Positions 1-8,433 of a stretch of DNA of 64,000 nucleotides are shown here, piece by piece. Position 1 is the stretch's first letter. Each line of letters opens with the position of its first letter. The stretch lies in contig NZ_CANMRA010000002.1 in NCBI RefSeq assembly GCF_947500125.1, positions 1 to 64,000 on the forward strand, written 5' to 3'. The stretch is from an uncultured Kocuria sp. (GTDB lineage: Bacteria > Actinomycetota > Actinomycetes > Actinomycetales > Micrococcaceae). The position numbers and the translations under genes were made by a program. Under the pieces are notes generated by a model. The model saw only the letters and a program-made list of their open reading frames with translations. It searched no databases and was not told where the DNA came from.

Positions 1-186
<186 letters not shown>

Positions 187-379
187 CCACACCCCACCCC
201 CCCCCAACACGTGTTGGGACCACGGGTGGGAACACCACAGAACACCGCGTCCACTATACGGCTCCCAACCAACAACCCGTTGGCCGGAACCACAACTGAA
301 TCACCGCAGCATGAGACTGTGACCAGATTTCCCCCCACCACCACCGGTGCACGATCCGGGCGGGGTGCGGGGAGGCAGA

Positions 380-498
380 GTTACGGCGGTCATAGCGTGG
401 GGGAAACGCCCGGTCCCATCCCGAACCCGGAAGCTAAGACCCGCAGCGCCGATGGTACTGCACCCGGAAGGGTGTGGGAGAGTAGGACACCGCCGGAC
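380..498 (+). rRNA. rrf: 5S ribosomal RNA
   Basis: A 119-base segment begins GTTACGGCGG and ends CGCCGGAC. It carries the typical actinobacterial 5S core: GCGTGGGGGAAACGC, CCATCCCGAACCCGGAAG and GATGGTACTGC, then GGGAGAGTAGG. The ends come from partial pairing of the terminal helix and may be off by a few bases. It lies about 190 bases after the 23S 3' end, and the spacer shows no tRNA. No gene is seen between the rRNA terminator and the hydrolase at 796. Confidence 0.95.
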
Positions 499-514
499 CA
501 CACCAGAAAGGGTC

Positions 515-541
515 GAGCCCCCGCACACCGTGCGGGGGCTC
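515..541 (+). terminator. rRNA operon terminator
   Basis: A perfect 12-bp stem, GAGCCCCCGCAC pairing with GTGCGGGGGCTC around a 3-base loop, lies 16 bases after 5S. It is followed by CCCCGCATTT with a short T run. This is a textbook intrinsic terminator closing the rRNA operon. Confidence 0.9.
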
Positions 542-795
542 CCCGCATTTAACACGCCCCTCGATGCCGGCCCGCTCCGGGCCCGACGACCACGCCGACG
601 TCCCGGAGTGCTGTGCCCCGGGCTGCCCCGACGAGGGCACCCTCGGCACCGGCGACGCCGGGTCGCGACCGGCCTGCGGCGTCGGCAGATGATTTCGGCA
701 CGGCACCGCGGCGGATGAGGACACGTCTCCGCGAGGGCAGCGTTCGCTACCCTGGGAGCGTTCCTGCCGAACGCCCGAGAGAGGGGTCTCCCACC

Positions 796-1608
796 ATGCC
801 CGACGTCAGTCCCGCCACCGCCCGGATCAACGGGGTCACCATGACCTACACGGACCGGGGGGAGGGGCCCGTGCTGCTCCTGCTGCACGGTCATGCCTAC
901 GACCGGAGCATGTGGTCCCGCCAGATCGAGGTGTTCGCCGGCCGGGGATGGCGCGTGCTCGCCCCCGACCTGCGCGGCTTCGGCGAAACGGGGATCACCG
1001 AGGGGATCGTCTACACGGAGGAGTTCGCCGACGACGTCGCCGGTCTGCTCGACCACCTGGGGATCGACCGGGCGGTGGTGGTCGGGTTCTCCATGTCCGG
1101 CCAGATCGCCATGGAGCTCCTGCACCGGCACCCCGGCCGGGTCCGGGCGCTGGTCGTCAACGACACCGTTCCCGAGGCCGAGGACGCCGAGGGCCGGAGG
1201 CGCCGTCACGTCACCGCGGACGCCATCCTGACCGGGGGGATGGAGGCCTACGGTCGCAACGTCCTGGCCAAGATGGTCGCCGAGTCCACGGTGGAGTCGC
1301 GCCCCGAGGTGGCGGCGGAGGTCCTCGCGATGCTCCAGGGGGCCCCCGCGAAGGGTGCCGCCGCGGCGATGCGCGGGCGCGCCGAGCGCCGGGACTTCAC
1401 CGAGCTGCTCCGCGGCGCCCGGATCCCCGTGCTGGTCGTGGTGGGCGCGGACGACGCCTTCGACGGCGGCGCCGGCCGGCGGATGGTCGAGCTGGCGCCC
1501 GGGGCGGAGCTCGTCGTCGTCGACGGGGCCGGCCACACCCCCAACATCGAGCAGCCGGCCGCGTTCGACGAGGCCCTGGACGCCTTCCTGCGTCGTCTCG
1601 ACGCCTGA
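796..1608 (+). CDS. alpha/beta-fold hydrolase
   Basis: This 270-residue protein has the alpha/beta hydrolase fold 1 pattern: an oxyanion-region LLHGH at 29-33, the nucleophile elbow GFSMSG with Ser99, an acid Asp at 219-220 in VVGADD, and the catalytic His247 in GAGHTPN. It is likely a cytoplasmic esterase or related hydrolase; the motifs do not reveal its substrate. An in-frame opening extends further upstream, but the ATG at 796 is preceded by a purine-rich GAGAGGGG and the fold begins directly after it, so this start is preferred. It stands alone between the rRNA terminator and its own hairpin at 1640. Confidence 0.88.
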   Translation: MPDVSPATARINGVTMTYTDRGEGPVLLLLHGHAYDRSMWSRQIEVFAGRGWRVLAPDLRGFGETGITEGIVYTEEFADDVAGLLDHLGIDRAVVVGFSMSGQIAMELLHRHPGRVRALVVNDTVPEAEDAEGRRRRHVTADAILTGGMEAYGRNVLAKMVAESTVESRPEVAAEVLAMLQGAPAKGAAAAMRGRAERRDFTELLRGARIPVLVVVGADDAFDGGAGRRMVELAPGAELVVVDGAGHTPNIEQPAAFDEALDAFLRRLDA

Positions 1609-1639
1609 GGCCGGCTGCTCCGCGGCATCACCTTCCCGC

Positions 1640-1690
1640 ACCCCGTGCTTCCTCGGCCGTTCCTCCGCCGCGGGAGCACGGGGTCCTCTG
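1640..1690 (+). terminator. hairpin after the hydrolase gene
   Basis: ACCCCGTGCT at 1640-1649 pairs exactly with AGCACGGGGT at 1675-1684, with a few further C-G pairs inside. TCCTCTGTTCTCC follows. It is a likely intrinsic terminator, with a weak T tract. Confidence 0.55.
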
Positions 1691-1771
1691 TTCTCCGAGA
1701 GAGAACCGGTGTCGTCCCACCGTAGTCATCAGTATGCTGTCAAGATCAGCGCACGACGAAAGGATGTGGAC

Positions 1772-2710
1772 ATGACCGAGACGAGCAACGGGAACCCGGA
1801 GGACGCCGACCGCGAGTCGGTGGACCAGCTCGCGTTCCAGAACCCCGTGACGCGCTACCCCGTCCTGGCGCCCCCGGAGCAGGACCAGCCCGAGCCGGGC
1901 CTGGATGTCGAGCTCGAGCCGAAGACCGACCGCGGGGAGTTCTCCTACCGGGGCACCGGCCGCCTGACGGGGCGCAAGGCCCTGATCACCGGGGCGGACT
2001 CGGGCATCGGCGCGGCCGTCGCCATCGCGTTCGCCAAGGAGGGCGCTGACGTCGCCCTGAACTACCTCCCGGACGAGGAGCCCGACGCGCAGGTGGTCAA
2101 GGGGATCATCGAGAAGGCCGGCCGCACGGCCGTCCTCCTGCCCGGGGACCTGACCGACAGGACGTTCTGCGAGACCCTCGTCGAGAACGCCGTGGAGGGA
2201 CTGGGCGGCCTCGACATCCTCGTCAACAACGCCGGCAAGCAGGTGGCGGTCGAGCGCCTCGAGGACCTGAGCGACGAGCAGCTGACCGACACCTTCACGG
2301 TCAACATCGTGGCGATGTTCCGGATCACCAAGGCGGCGCTGCGGCACCTGCCGGAGGGATCGTCCATCATCAACACGACGTCGATCCAGGCCTACCAGCC
2401 GTCACCGGACCTCCTCGACTACGCGTCCACCAAGGCGGCGATCAACAACTTCACCAAGGGCCTCGGCCAGCAGCTGGCCCCGAAGGGCATCCGCGTCAAC
2501 GCCGTGGCGCCGGGGCCGTTCTGGACTCCCCTCCAGGTCTCGGACGGGCAGCCGAAGGAGGCGCTGCCCGAGTTCGGGCAGTCGACGCCCCTCGGCAGGG
2601 CCGGCCAGCCCACCGAGCTGGCCCCTGCCTACGTGTTCCTGGCCTCGTCCGAGTCCAGCTACGTCATCGGCGAGACCCTCAACGTCAACGGCGGCAGCCC
2701 GTCGCCGTGA
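1772..2710 (+). CDS. SDR family NAD(P)-dependent oxidoreductase
   Basis: This 312-residue short-chain dehydrogenase carries an N-terminal extension of about 65 residues, as in the YghA / general-stress-protein-39 type. The Rossmann motif TGADSGIG is at 73-80, NNAG at 152-155, and the catalytic Ser204, Tyr217 and Lys221 (YASTK) are all present. Members reduce aldehydes or ketones and are often part of a general stress response. The ATG at 1772 follows AAAGGATG and is the first start that gives the family's N-terminal tail. The substrate cannot be read from sequence. It is a single gene flanked by hairpins. Confidence 0.9.
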   Translation: MTETSNGNPEDADRESVDQLAFQNPVTRYPVLAPPEQDQPEPGLDVELEPKTDRGEFSYRGTGRLTGRKALITGADSGIGAAVAIAFAKEGADVALNYLPDEEPDAQVVKGIIEKAGRTAVLLPGDLTDRTFCETLVENAVEGLGGLDILVNNAGKQVAVERLEDLSDEQLTDTFTVNIVAMFRITKAALRHLPEGSSIINTTSIQAYQPSPDLLDYASTKAAINNFTKGLGQQLAPKGIRVNAVAPGPFWTPLQVSDGQPKEALPEFGQSTPLGRAGQPTELAPAYVFLASSESSYVIGETLNVNGGSPSP

Positions 2711-2712
2711 GA

Positions 2713-2758
2713 CTCCGCCGCCGGACCAGCGCCCGGAACGGGCGCCGATCCGGCGGAG
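2713..2758 (+). terminator. possible terminator after SDR
   Basis: An imperfect stem pairs CTCCGCCGCCGGA with TCCGGCGGAG around an inner GCCCGGAACGGGC hairpin, just after the SDR stop. The T run that follows is very short, so this call is tentative. Confidence 0.4.
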
Positions 2759-2762
2759 GGTC

Positions 2763-2791
2763 TTGGCCCCGCGCGGCCTTCCCCCTAGGCT
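2763..2791 (+). promoter_or_regulatory. promoter of the LEA-like/holin/DUF3618 operon
   Basis: TTGGCC at 2763-2768 and TAGGCT at 2786-2791 are separated by 17 bases. This fits the actinobacterial housekeeping form TTGnCn-17-TAnnnT. It lies about 55 bases before the first start codon of the operon. Confidence 0.5.
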
Positions 2792-2845
2792 GGGACCAGC
2801 CCGCACCATCAGTGGACTTATGAAATGTGCCAGAAAGGCGGAATC

Positions 2846-3655
2846 ATGACCACCAACCCCTATGACCCCACCCCCTACGAGGCAGGCTCGAGCCACCCGG
2901 CCGAGACCGGCACCTCCTCCAAGAAGGACGTCGCCGCGGAGCACGGCAAGGCCGAGGCGAACCAGCTCAAGCGCGAGGCCGCGGACTCCGGCCAGCGCGT
3001 CAAGGAGACGGCCAAGGATCAGGCCGTGGCGGTCAAGGAGGAGGCCGCGCACCAGGCGCAGGACCTCTTCGGCCAGCTCCGGAGCGACCTCCGGCAGCAG
3101 GTCGGTCCGCAGCAGGAGCGCCTCGCCTCGACCGTCCGCTCCGTGAGCGACGAGATCAACGCCCTGTCCCGCGGCGAGAAGCCGGAGTCCGACTACGTGA
3201 CCGGCATGCTGGGCAGCGTCTCGGGCCGCGTGGAGTCCGTTGCGTCGTCGCTGGAGAACAAGGACGCCAAGGACCTGCTGGAGGACGTCCGCCGGTTCGC
3301 GGCCCGCCGTCCCGGCACGTTCCTGGCCGTGGCCGCCGGCATCGGTCTTCTCGCCGGCCGCGCCACCCGCGGCGTCAAGGACAGCGACGAGATCGCGACC
3401 GACCGCCAGGGCGCCAAGGAGTACTTCGGGGCATCCGGCCGGCAGGACCAGGGCGCGTCGGCCGGCACGGGTGTTCCCACGGGCTCCGTCTACGACCAGG
3501 GCTACGACCGCAACCTCACGGCGACCGAGACCTCGGGCTACACCCCGGCCGACCCCTACGCCTACCGCTCCGACGAGCAGGGCGAGGCGGCCCGCACCTA
3601 CACCGACCGCGTGCCCGGCACCGTCTACCCGGAACAGGAGGGCGACCGTCGATGA
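2846..3655 (+). CDS. LEA-like stress protein with single membrane anchor
   Basis: This 269-residue hydrophilic protein has an Ala/Lys/Glu-rich amphipathic region at about 40-90 with LEA-like spacing (KREAADSGQRVKETAKDQA). A second helical stretch is followed by one hydrophobic segment (TFLAVAAGIGLLAGRATRG, about 157-175) resembling the ElaB/YqjD membrane anchor. The C-terminal tail is Gly/Tyr/Asp-rich. It is probably a membrane-tethered stress protein. It is first of three genes and its stop overlaps the holin-fold ORF by ATGA. The ATG at 2846 is chosen over 2825 because AAAGGCGG lies right before it. The exact function is unknown. Confidence 0.8.
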   Translation: MTTNPYDPTPYEAGSSHPAETGTSSKKDVAAEHGKAEANQLKREAADSGQRVKETAKDQAVAVKEEAAHQAQDLFGQLRSDLRQQVGPQQERLASTVRSVSDEINALSRGEKPESDYVTGMLGSVSGRVESVASSLENKDAKDLLEDVRRFAARRPGTFLAVAAGIGLLAGRATRGVKDSDEIATDRQGAKEYFGASGRQDQGASAGTGVPTGSVYDQGYDRNLTATETSGYTPADPYAYRSDEQGEAARTYTDRVPGTVYPEQEGDRR

Positions 3656-4125
3656 GCCACCCCATTCCTCCCTCGGACGCCGAGGACAGGGCGGAGCACG
3701 AGTCGCTCGGTGCGATGTTCAAGTCGCTGAGCACCAACCTCTCCACCCTCATCCAGCAGGAGATCGCGCTGGCCAAGGCCGAGGCGACGCAGACCGTGCA
3801 GGAGGCCAAGCAGTCCGCCACGGACGCGGGCAAGGGTGCCGGCATGCTCGCGGGGGCTGGCGTGGCCGGTCACTTCGTCCTGCTCTTCCTGTCCCTCGCC
3901 CTGATGTGGGCGCTGAGCAGCCTGGTGGGGCTCGTCTGGTCCTCGGTGATCGTGGCGGTCGTCTGGGCCGTCGTCGCCGGCGTTCTGGCCGCCCTCGGCA
4001 AGAAGAACCTCAACAAGGGCAAGCGGGAGATGACGGACGCGACCCAGGATCCGCTGCCCCTGACCCGTGAGACCGTCACGGAGATCCCGGACACCGTGAA
4101 GCCCTCCAAGAAGGAGAACCGATGA
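3652..4125 (+). CDS. phage-holin-superfamily III protein (Phage_holin_3_6 / DUF1469)
   Basis: This 157-residue membrane protein has an amphipathic N-terminal region containing a conserved QQEIALAKAE stretch. Two adjacent hydrophobic hairpin segments follow at about 70-90 and 95-118, then a charged tail. The layout matches actinobacterial holin-X family proteins, which are chromosomal envelope proteins and not lysis genes; no endolysin or other phage gene is nearby. It overlaps both neighbours by ATGA, so the three proteins are probably made together and may act as one membrane complex. Confidence 0.85.
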   Translation: MSHPIPPSDAEDRAEHESLGAMFKSLSTNLSTLIQQEIALAKAEATQTVQEAKQSATDAGKGAGMLAGAGVAGHFVLLFLSLALMWALSSLVGLVWSSVIVAVVWAVVAGVLAALGKKNLNKGKREMTDATQDPLPLTRETVTEIPDTVKPSKKENR

Positions 4126-4769
4126 GCCAGCAGAACCCCGAACAGATCCGGGCCGACATCGAGGCCACCCGCGCTCGACTCGGCTCCGACGTCGACGCCG
4201 TCGCCGAGAAGGTGACGCCCGAGCGCGTCGTCGAGCGGCAGAAGGACAAGGTCCGCAGCTCGGTCCAGGGCACGGTGCAAGGAGTGAAGGAGCGCGTCAT
4301 GGGTTCTTCCGACGACCAGTACACCGGGGGCGGCTACTCCACCGGTGACGTGAAGGACCAGGCGGCCCTCCGTGCCGAGCAGGCCCGCGGCGCCGTGCAG
4401 AACGCCCCGGCCAACGCCAGGGCGAAGACCCGCGGCAACCCCCTGGCCGCCGGTCTGATCGCCCTCGGCGCCGGATGGCTCGTCGGCTCGCTGCTGCCCT
4501 CCACGCAGAAGGAGCAGGAGCTCGTCTCCGACGCGGCGGACCGGGTCCAGCCCCACGCCCAGCACGCGGTCGAGTCCGCGAAGGGCATGGCGCAGGAGGT
4601 CGCCCAGGACCTGAAGGAGCCGGCGCAGGAGGCTGCGCAGTCCGTCAAGGACACCGCGCAGTCCGGCGCCCAGGAGGTCAAGGCGCAGGGCCAGGGGGAG
4701 GCCCAGCAGCTGAAGTCCTCCGCCCAGGGTTCGGCGCAGTCCGTGAAGGACGAGACGAAGAACGCCTGA
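4122..4769 (+). CDS. DUF3618 domain protein with LEA-like tail
   Basis: This 215-residue protein has the DUF3618 signature at its N terminus (PEQIRADIEATRARLGSDVD, about 6-25, then AVAEKVTPERV). A short hydrophobic segment near residues 110-125 (AAGLIALGAGWLVGSLL) could anchor it in the membrane. The last ~80 residues are a Gln/Ala/Lys/Glu repeat with recurring AQ(E/S)VK units, like group 3 LEA proteins. It is third in the operon with the holin-fold protein (ATGA overlap). It may help membrane integrity under drying or osmotic stress; that is inferred from composition only. Confidence 0.82.
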   Translation: MSQQNPEQIRADIEATRARLGSDVDAVAEKVTPERVVERQKDKVRSSVQGTVQGVKERVMGSSDDQYTGGGYSTGDVKDQAALRAEQARGAVQNAPANARAKTRGNPLAAGLIALGAGWLVGSLLPSTQKEQELVSDAADRVQPHAQHAVESAKGMAQEVAQDLKEPAQEAAQSVKDTAQSGAQEVKAQGQGEAQQLKSSAQGSAQSVKDETKNA

Positions 4770-4809
4770 CGCCGGCCCGGCCGCACCCCGGCCGGGACCC
4801 GGTGACGCA

Positions 4810-4862
4810 CCGGACAGGACGAAGGCCCCGGATCACCGATCCGGGGCCTTCGTCCTGTCCGG
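4810..4862. terminator. bidirectional terminator, perfect 25-bp palindrome
   Basis: Arms 4810-4834 and 4838-4862 are perfectly complementary over 25 bases around an ACC loop. The element sits between the convergent DUF3618 and GDSL genes. Neither side has a long T run, so termination would rely on the very stable stem. Confidence 0.8.
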
Positions 4863-4869
4863 GAACCGG

Positions 4870-5706
4870 TCAGCGTGCCCGGGCGACCTCGCTCAGGAGC
4901 CCCGGGAAGTAGCCGGAGAGGTAGCCGCGCTCGGTCGGGTGCAGATTGTGCTCGCTCTCGAGATCGAAGAGGATCCACGGATCCGGCGAGCCGACGCCGT
5001 GGCCGCGGAAACGATCGGTGACGTCCACGAACACGGCACCCTCCTCCTCCACGGCCGCCGCGAGAGCGGCGTTGAGCTCGTCGGTCCAGTCGTTGAGCTG
5101 GGCGGCCCGCTCCGCGGAGAGCAGCGGGGTGTCCTGCCGCTCGTCGAAGAGGGGCGGATAGCCCAGGACCACGATGCGCGCGTCCGACGCCGCGTCGATG
5201 GCGGCGACGGTCCCGGCCGCGGAGCCGGCGGCGCCGGCGATGAGCGCGGGCGCCCCGGCGAGCATGGCGTCGCACGTCCCCGGCCCGCCGGCGGCCTCGA
5301 ACGGGGCGCTGCACGCCTGGATGAACTGTGCCCACCCGATGTCGTTGCCCCCCATGGTCAGGGTCACCACATCGGCGTCCGAGAGGGCCTCGGCCACGGG
5401 CTGCTCGTCGACGAGACCCCGCACCTCGTGCGTCTCGTAGCCGGCGCAGGCCGCGTCCAGGGTCACCTCGACGCGGGGGTGCGCCGCCAGCTTGTCGACG
5501 TGGTCCCGTCCCGTGCCCTGGAGGCAGCCGGGAAGGCCGTCGACCTGTTGGAGACCACCCGTGCCGAAGGCCGCGGAGTAGGAGTCGCCGAGGTTGACGA
5601 GCTCGATGGTGCGCGGTGCCGCGGCGGCGGGGGACGCGGCCGCGCCGGCGAGGGCGAGCGCCGAGGCCAGGGCGGTGACGGTGCGTCGGACGGTGACGGA
5701 GCTCAT
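4870..5706 (-). CDS. secreted SGNH/GDSL esterase
   Basis: This 278-residue protein opens with a signal peptide of about 30 residues (hydrophobic core, then SPAAAAP). The SGNH blocks follow in order: GDSYS with nucleophile Ser42, GGNDIGW with Asn121 in the oxyanion hole, and a C-terminal HNLHP supplying the catalytic His. Several Cys (PGCL, DAACAGY, QACS, GTCDA) fit disulfides in an exported protein. It is likely an extracellular lipase or esterase. The start at 5706 has AAAGGTCC upstream. It shares strand with the luciferase-like gene 78 bases upstream but need not be co-transcribed. Confidence 0.9.
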   Translation of the reverse strand: MSSVTVRRTVTALASALALAGAAASPAAAAPRTIELVNLGDSYSAAFGTGGLQQVDGLPGCLQGTGRDHVDKLAAHPRVEVTLDAACAGYETHEVRGLVDEQPVAEALSDADVVTLTMGGNDIGWAQFIQACSAPFEAAGGPGTCDAMLAGAPALIAGAAGSAAGTVAAIDAASDARIVVLGYPPLFDERQDTPLLSAERAAQLNDWTDELNAALAAAVEEEGAVFVDVTDRFRGHGVGSPDPWILFDLESEHNLHPTERGYLSGYFPGLLSEVARAR

Positions 5707-5784
5707 GGGGGAGGACCTTTCGGCAGGGGGTGGCGCCTCCCGGAGGTCGGCGCCGTGGCGGCGGACGCCGGTGACTCCCTGAAT

Positions 5785-6804
5785 TTACAGTCGGGACGCC
5801 CGGGACGGAAGATCCGCCGGGGTGCCCGCTCCCCAGGCCCCGGCCAGGATGTCGAGGGAGCGCAGCACCTGCTCCTGGGTGGGGGACGCGGGGGCGATCA
5901 TGAGCTCGTCGGCGTCCGCCGTGGCCGCGAAGTGCTCGAGATAGGACCGGACCTCGGCGCCCGTGCCCGCCGTCGACCAGTGCAGCATGTGCAGGATCTG
6001 CTGCCCGGCGGGGCTGTGCATCACCATGTCCAGCTCGGCCTCGCTCAGGTCGCGGCCGCGGCCCACCATGGCGCGCACCCGTTCGCGCCGGGCGGTCCCC
6101 AGCTGCTCCGCGGCGTCCTCGGTGGTGTCCGCGGCGATGACGTTGACGGCCGCGACGACGTAGGGCTCCGCGAGCTGCTCGGAGGGCCGGAACCCGGCGC
6201 GGTAGGCGGCCACGGCGTCCACGAGGGCGTCGGGGGCGAAGTGCGAGGCGAAGGCGTAGGGCAGCCCGTAGGCCGCGGCGAGCTGGGCGCCGAACAGCGA
6301 GGAGCCCAGGACCGTGAGGGGCACGTCCGTTCCGGCGCCCGGCACGGCGCTGACCGCCGGGACGATCGAGCGGTCGCTGAGATAGCCCTGCAGCTCACGG
6401 ACGTCCTGCGGGAACTGCTCGGCGGCCGAGGGGTCGCGGCGCAGGGCGCGCACCGTCCGCTGGTCCGTGCCGGGGGCGCGGCCCAGGCCCAGGTCGATGC
6501 GTCCGGGGTGCAGCTCGGCGAGCGTGCCGAACTGCTCCGCGATCACGAGGGGGGAGTGGTTGGGCAGCATGACCCCGCCCGCGCCCAGCCGGATGGTGGA
6601 GGTGTGCGCCGCGACGTGGGCGATCAGCACGGCGGGGGCCGAGGAGGCGATCGTGGGCATGTTGTGGTGCTCCGAGTACCAGACCCGCAGATAGCCCAGC
6701 CGCTCGGCGTGCTGGGCGAGCCGCACGGAGTCGGCGAAGCTCTCGCCCACGGACGCGCCCCGGCGGACGGTGGCGAAGTCGATGACGGACAGGGGCAGCG
6801 GCAC
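5785..6804 (-). CDS. LLM class flavin-dependent oxidoreductase
   Basis: This 339-residue protein is a luciferase-like (TIM-barrel, FMNH2-dependent) monooxygenase of the MsnO8/YhbW-like group. Visible hallmarks are the YSEHHN motif near residue 44, the [14 protein letters not shown] strand-loop, and [12 protein letters not shown] around 100-111. The start is GTG at 6804 with AAAGGTCC ahead of it. The substrate is unknown. Two flavin reductase genes lie within 1.7 kb on the opposite strand, which could supply reduced flavin. Confidence 0.9.
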   Translation of the reverse strand: MPLPLSVIDFATVRRGASVGESFADSVRLAQHAERLGYLRVWYSEHHNMPTIASSAPAVLIAHVAAHTSTIRLGAGGVMLPNHSPLVIAEQFGTLAELHPGRIDLGLGRAPGTDQRTVRALRRDPSAAEQFPQDVRELQGYLSDRSIVPAVSAVPGAGTDVPLTVLGSSLFGAQLAAAYGLPYAFASHFAPDALVDAVAAYRAGFRPSEQLAEPYVVAAVNVIAADTTEDAAEQLGTARRERVRAMVGRGRDLSEAELDMVMHSPAGQQILHMLHWSTAGTGAEVRSYLEHFAATADADELMIAPASPTQEQVLRSLDILAGAWGAGTPADLPSRASRL

Positions 6805-6947
6805 GGCGGACCTTTCCTGGGGATCGGGAGACCCTCCACGCTACTCCTCTCGTCCGGGGTCCGCCGTGGCGGGCCCCACACCGGCGCCGGGCCGGGCGCG
6901 CGGCCCTCCGCGCCGGGCGCCCGGTGCGCGGTGTCGGCGCTCGCGGC

Positions 6948-6953
6948 TACGCT
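6948..6953 (+). promoter_or_regulatory. -10 element giving a likely leaderless alkB mRNA
   Basis: TACGCT ends 7 bases before the ATG at 6961. Transcription would then start at or next to the start codon, and no Shine-Dalgarno sequence is present. Confidence 0.45.
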
Positions 6954-6960
6954 CGGCAGC

Positions 6961-7650
6961 ATGATCGACCCCTCGACCCCGCCGCCCGAGCTGTTCGAGC
7001 TGCCGCGGGAGCGCGCCGAGATCGCTCCCGGTGCCGTCCACGTCCCCGGGTGGCTCGGGCCCGAGGAGCAGCGGGAGCTCGTGCTCCGCTGCCGGGAGTG
7101 GGCCGTGGGACCGGCGCCCATGCGTCACGCGGTGCTCCCGGGCGGCGGCCGGATGTCGGTGCGCTCCACGACGCTGGGCTGGGACTGGGCGCCCTACCGC
7201 TACCTGCGCACCGGGGAGCACAAACGCGCACCGGACATGCCCCCGTGGCTGACCGAGCTGGGCCGCCGGGCCGTGCTGGAGGCCTACGGACCCGGCAGCC
7301 CGGACACGCAGGACTACCGGCCGGACACCGCCCTGGTGAACTTCTACGACGCCGACGCCCGGATGGGCATGCACCAGGACAAGGACGAGGCCTCCGCCGC
7401 GCCGATCGTCTCCCTCTCCCTGGGGGACGCCTGCGTCTTCCGCTTCGGGAACACGCAGACCCGCTCGGCGCCGTACCGGGACGTGGAGCTGCGCAGCGGA
7501 GACCTGTTCGTCTTCGGCGGTCCCTCCCGCTACGCGTTCCACGGGGTGCCGCGCGTCCGTCCCGGCACCGGGGCCGCCGAGCTGGGCATGAAGGGCGGGC
7601 GGCTGAACCTCACCCTCCGCATGACGGGACGGTCCGGGGCGCTCCGCTGA
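6961..7650 (+). CDS. alkB: AlkB family alpha-ketoglutarate-dependent DNA repair dioxygenase
   Basis: This 229-residue protein would remove alkyl lesions from DNA or RNA bases by oxidative demethylation. The Fe(II) ligands are visible as His138 and Asp140 in MHQDKDE and His194 in FHGV. The 2-oxoglutarate-binding RxNLTxR is at 214-220, and NFYDADARMG before the HxD motif is typical of bacterial AlkB. Length and spacing are normal. The ATG at 6961 has no ribosome binding site but lies 7 bases after a TACGCT box, so it is probably translated from a leaderless mRNA. The next gene starts 21 bases after its stop. Confidence 0.93.
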   Translation: MIDPSTPPPELFELPRERAEIAPGAVHVPGWLGPEEQRELVLRCREWAVGPAPMRHAVLPGGGRMSVRSTTLGWDWAPYRYLRTGEHKRAPDMPPWLTELGRRAVLEAYGPGSPDTQDYRPDTALVNFYDADARMGMHQDKDEASAAPIVSLSLGDACVFRFGNTQTRSAPYRDVELRSGDLFVFGGPSRYAFHGVPRVRPGTGAAELGMKGGRLNLTLRMTGRSGALR

Positions 7651-7671
7651 GCCCCGTGCCAGACTGGCGGC

Positions 7672-8223
7672 ATGGAGCTCCCCGATCCCGCACCGGCCCA
7701 GCTGATCGACCCGGCGGCGCCGGACGCCGAGGTCGTCGGCGCCTACCGTCTGCTCGCCGCCGACATCGCCTCCGGCGTGGCGGTCGTGGCCGCCCGGCAC
7801 CGGCGGCGTGACGTCGCCGCGACCGTGACCGGATTCCTCGACGTCTCCTACGACCCGCCGACCATGCTCGTGAGCCTCTTCGAGGAGGGGCGGATCTGCG
7901 ACGCCGTGGAGTCCTCCGGCGCGTGGACGCTCTCCGTGCTGCGCCGCGACCAGGAGGGGATCGCCAACTGGCTCGCGAGCCCCGGCAATCCGGTCGAGGG
8001 GCTGCTCGACGGCGTGGCCTTCCGGCGCGCGCCGCGCTCGGGGGCGCCGGTGTTGGACGGGGCGCTCGCGTGGTTCGAGCTCTCCACGGTGGCCGTGCAC
8101 ACTGCCGCGACGCACCGGATCGTCGTCGGCCAGGTGACCGCGATGGGCCGCGGGGTCGCCGAGGCGCGGGCGGACGACCCGCTGGTGCACTACGCGCGCG
8201 GCTACCGGGGCCTGGCCCGGTGA
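7672..8223 (+). CDS. flavin reductase family protein
   Basis: This 183-residue FMN-binding split-barrel protein has the flavin reductase pattern: SGVAVVAARHRRRDVAATVTGF at the barrel entrance, YDPPTMLVSL, and a C-terminal HYARGYRGL ending like other family members. It would use NAD(P)H to reduce FMN or FAD for a partner monooxygenase. It follows alkB by 21 bases. The ATG lies 6 bases after CAGACT, again suggesting a leaderless start. Its TGA stop is the first triplet of an 8-bp tandem array. Confidence 0.85.
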   Translation: MELPDPAPAQLIDPAAPDAEVVGAYRLLAADIASGVAVVAARHRRRDVAATVTGFLDVSYDPPTMLVSLFEEGRICDAVESSGAWTLSVLRRDQEGIANWLASPGNPVEGLLDGVAFRRAPRSGAPVLDGALAWFELSTVAVHTAATHRIVVGQVTAMGRGVAEARADDPLVHYARGYRGLAR

Positions 8224-8260
8224 TCCCGTGATCCCGTGATCCCGTGATCCCGTGATCCCG
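8221..8260 (+). repeat. five perfect tandem copies of TGATCCCG
   Basis: The octamer TGATCCCG repeats five times without error from 8221 to 8260, then the array ends in TGG. The first TGA is the stop codon of the flavin reductase gene. The remaining ~170 bases to the next start hold a GTAGCGTGG -10-like box and no other clear signal. Confidence 0.97.
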
Positions 8261-8433
8261 TGGCACAGCGGCACCGGACACGAGAACCGCGCCCGTGCAA
8301 GACTGTGACGTCGGGTGTCCCCTGCCCCGTCAGCGGCGGAATCGATTGTCTCCCGCGCCGGTTCCGGTCGTAGCGTGGGCGGGTGGGGCCGCCCCGGCGG
8401 CATCCACCCACGGCACTTCACGGAAGGACTCTC

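Noticed and set aside
3652-4125. Prophage evidence from a holin-family gene
   Set aside because: This family is chromosomal in Actinobacteria; no integrase, capsid, tail or endolysin gene is nearby.
4939-6960. Long plus-strand open frame upstream of alkB
   Set aside because: It lies antisense to the GDSL esterase and luciferase-like genes and has Arg/Gly-rich nonsense composition; only the part from 6961 encodes AlkB.
8221-8260. CRISPR array
   Set aside because: The repeats are adjacent octamers without spacers, and no cas gene is present.
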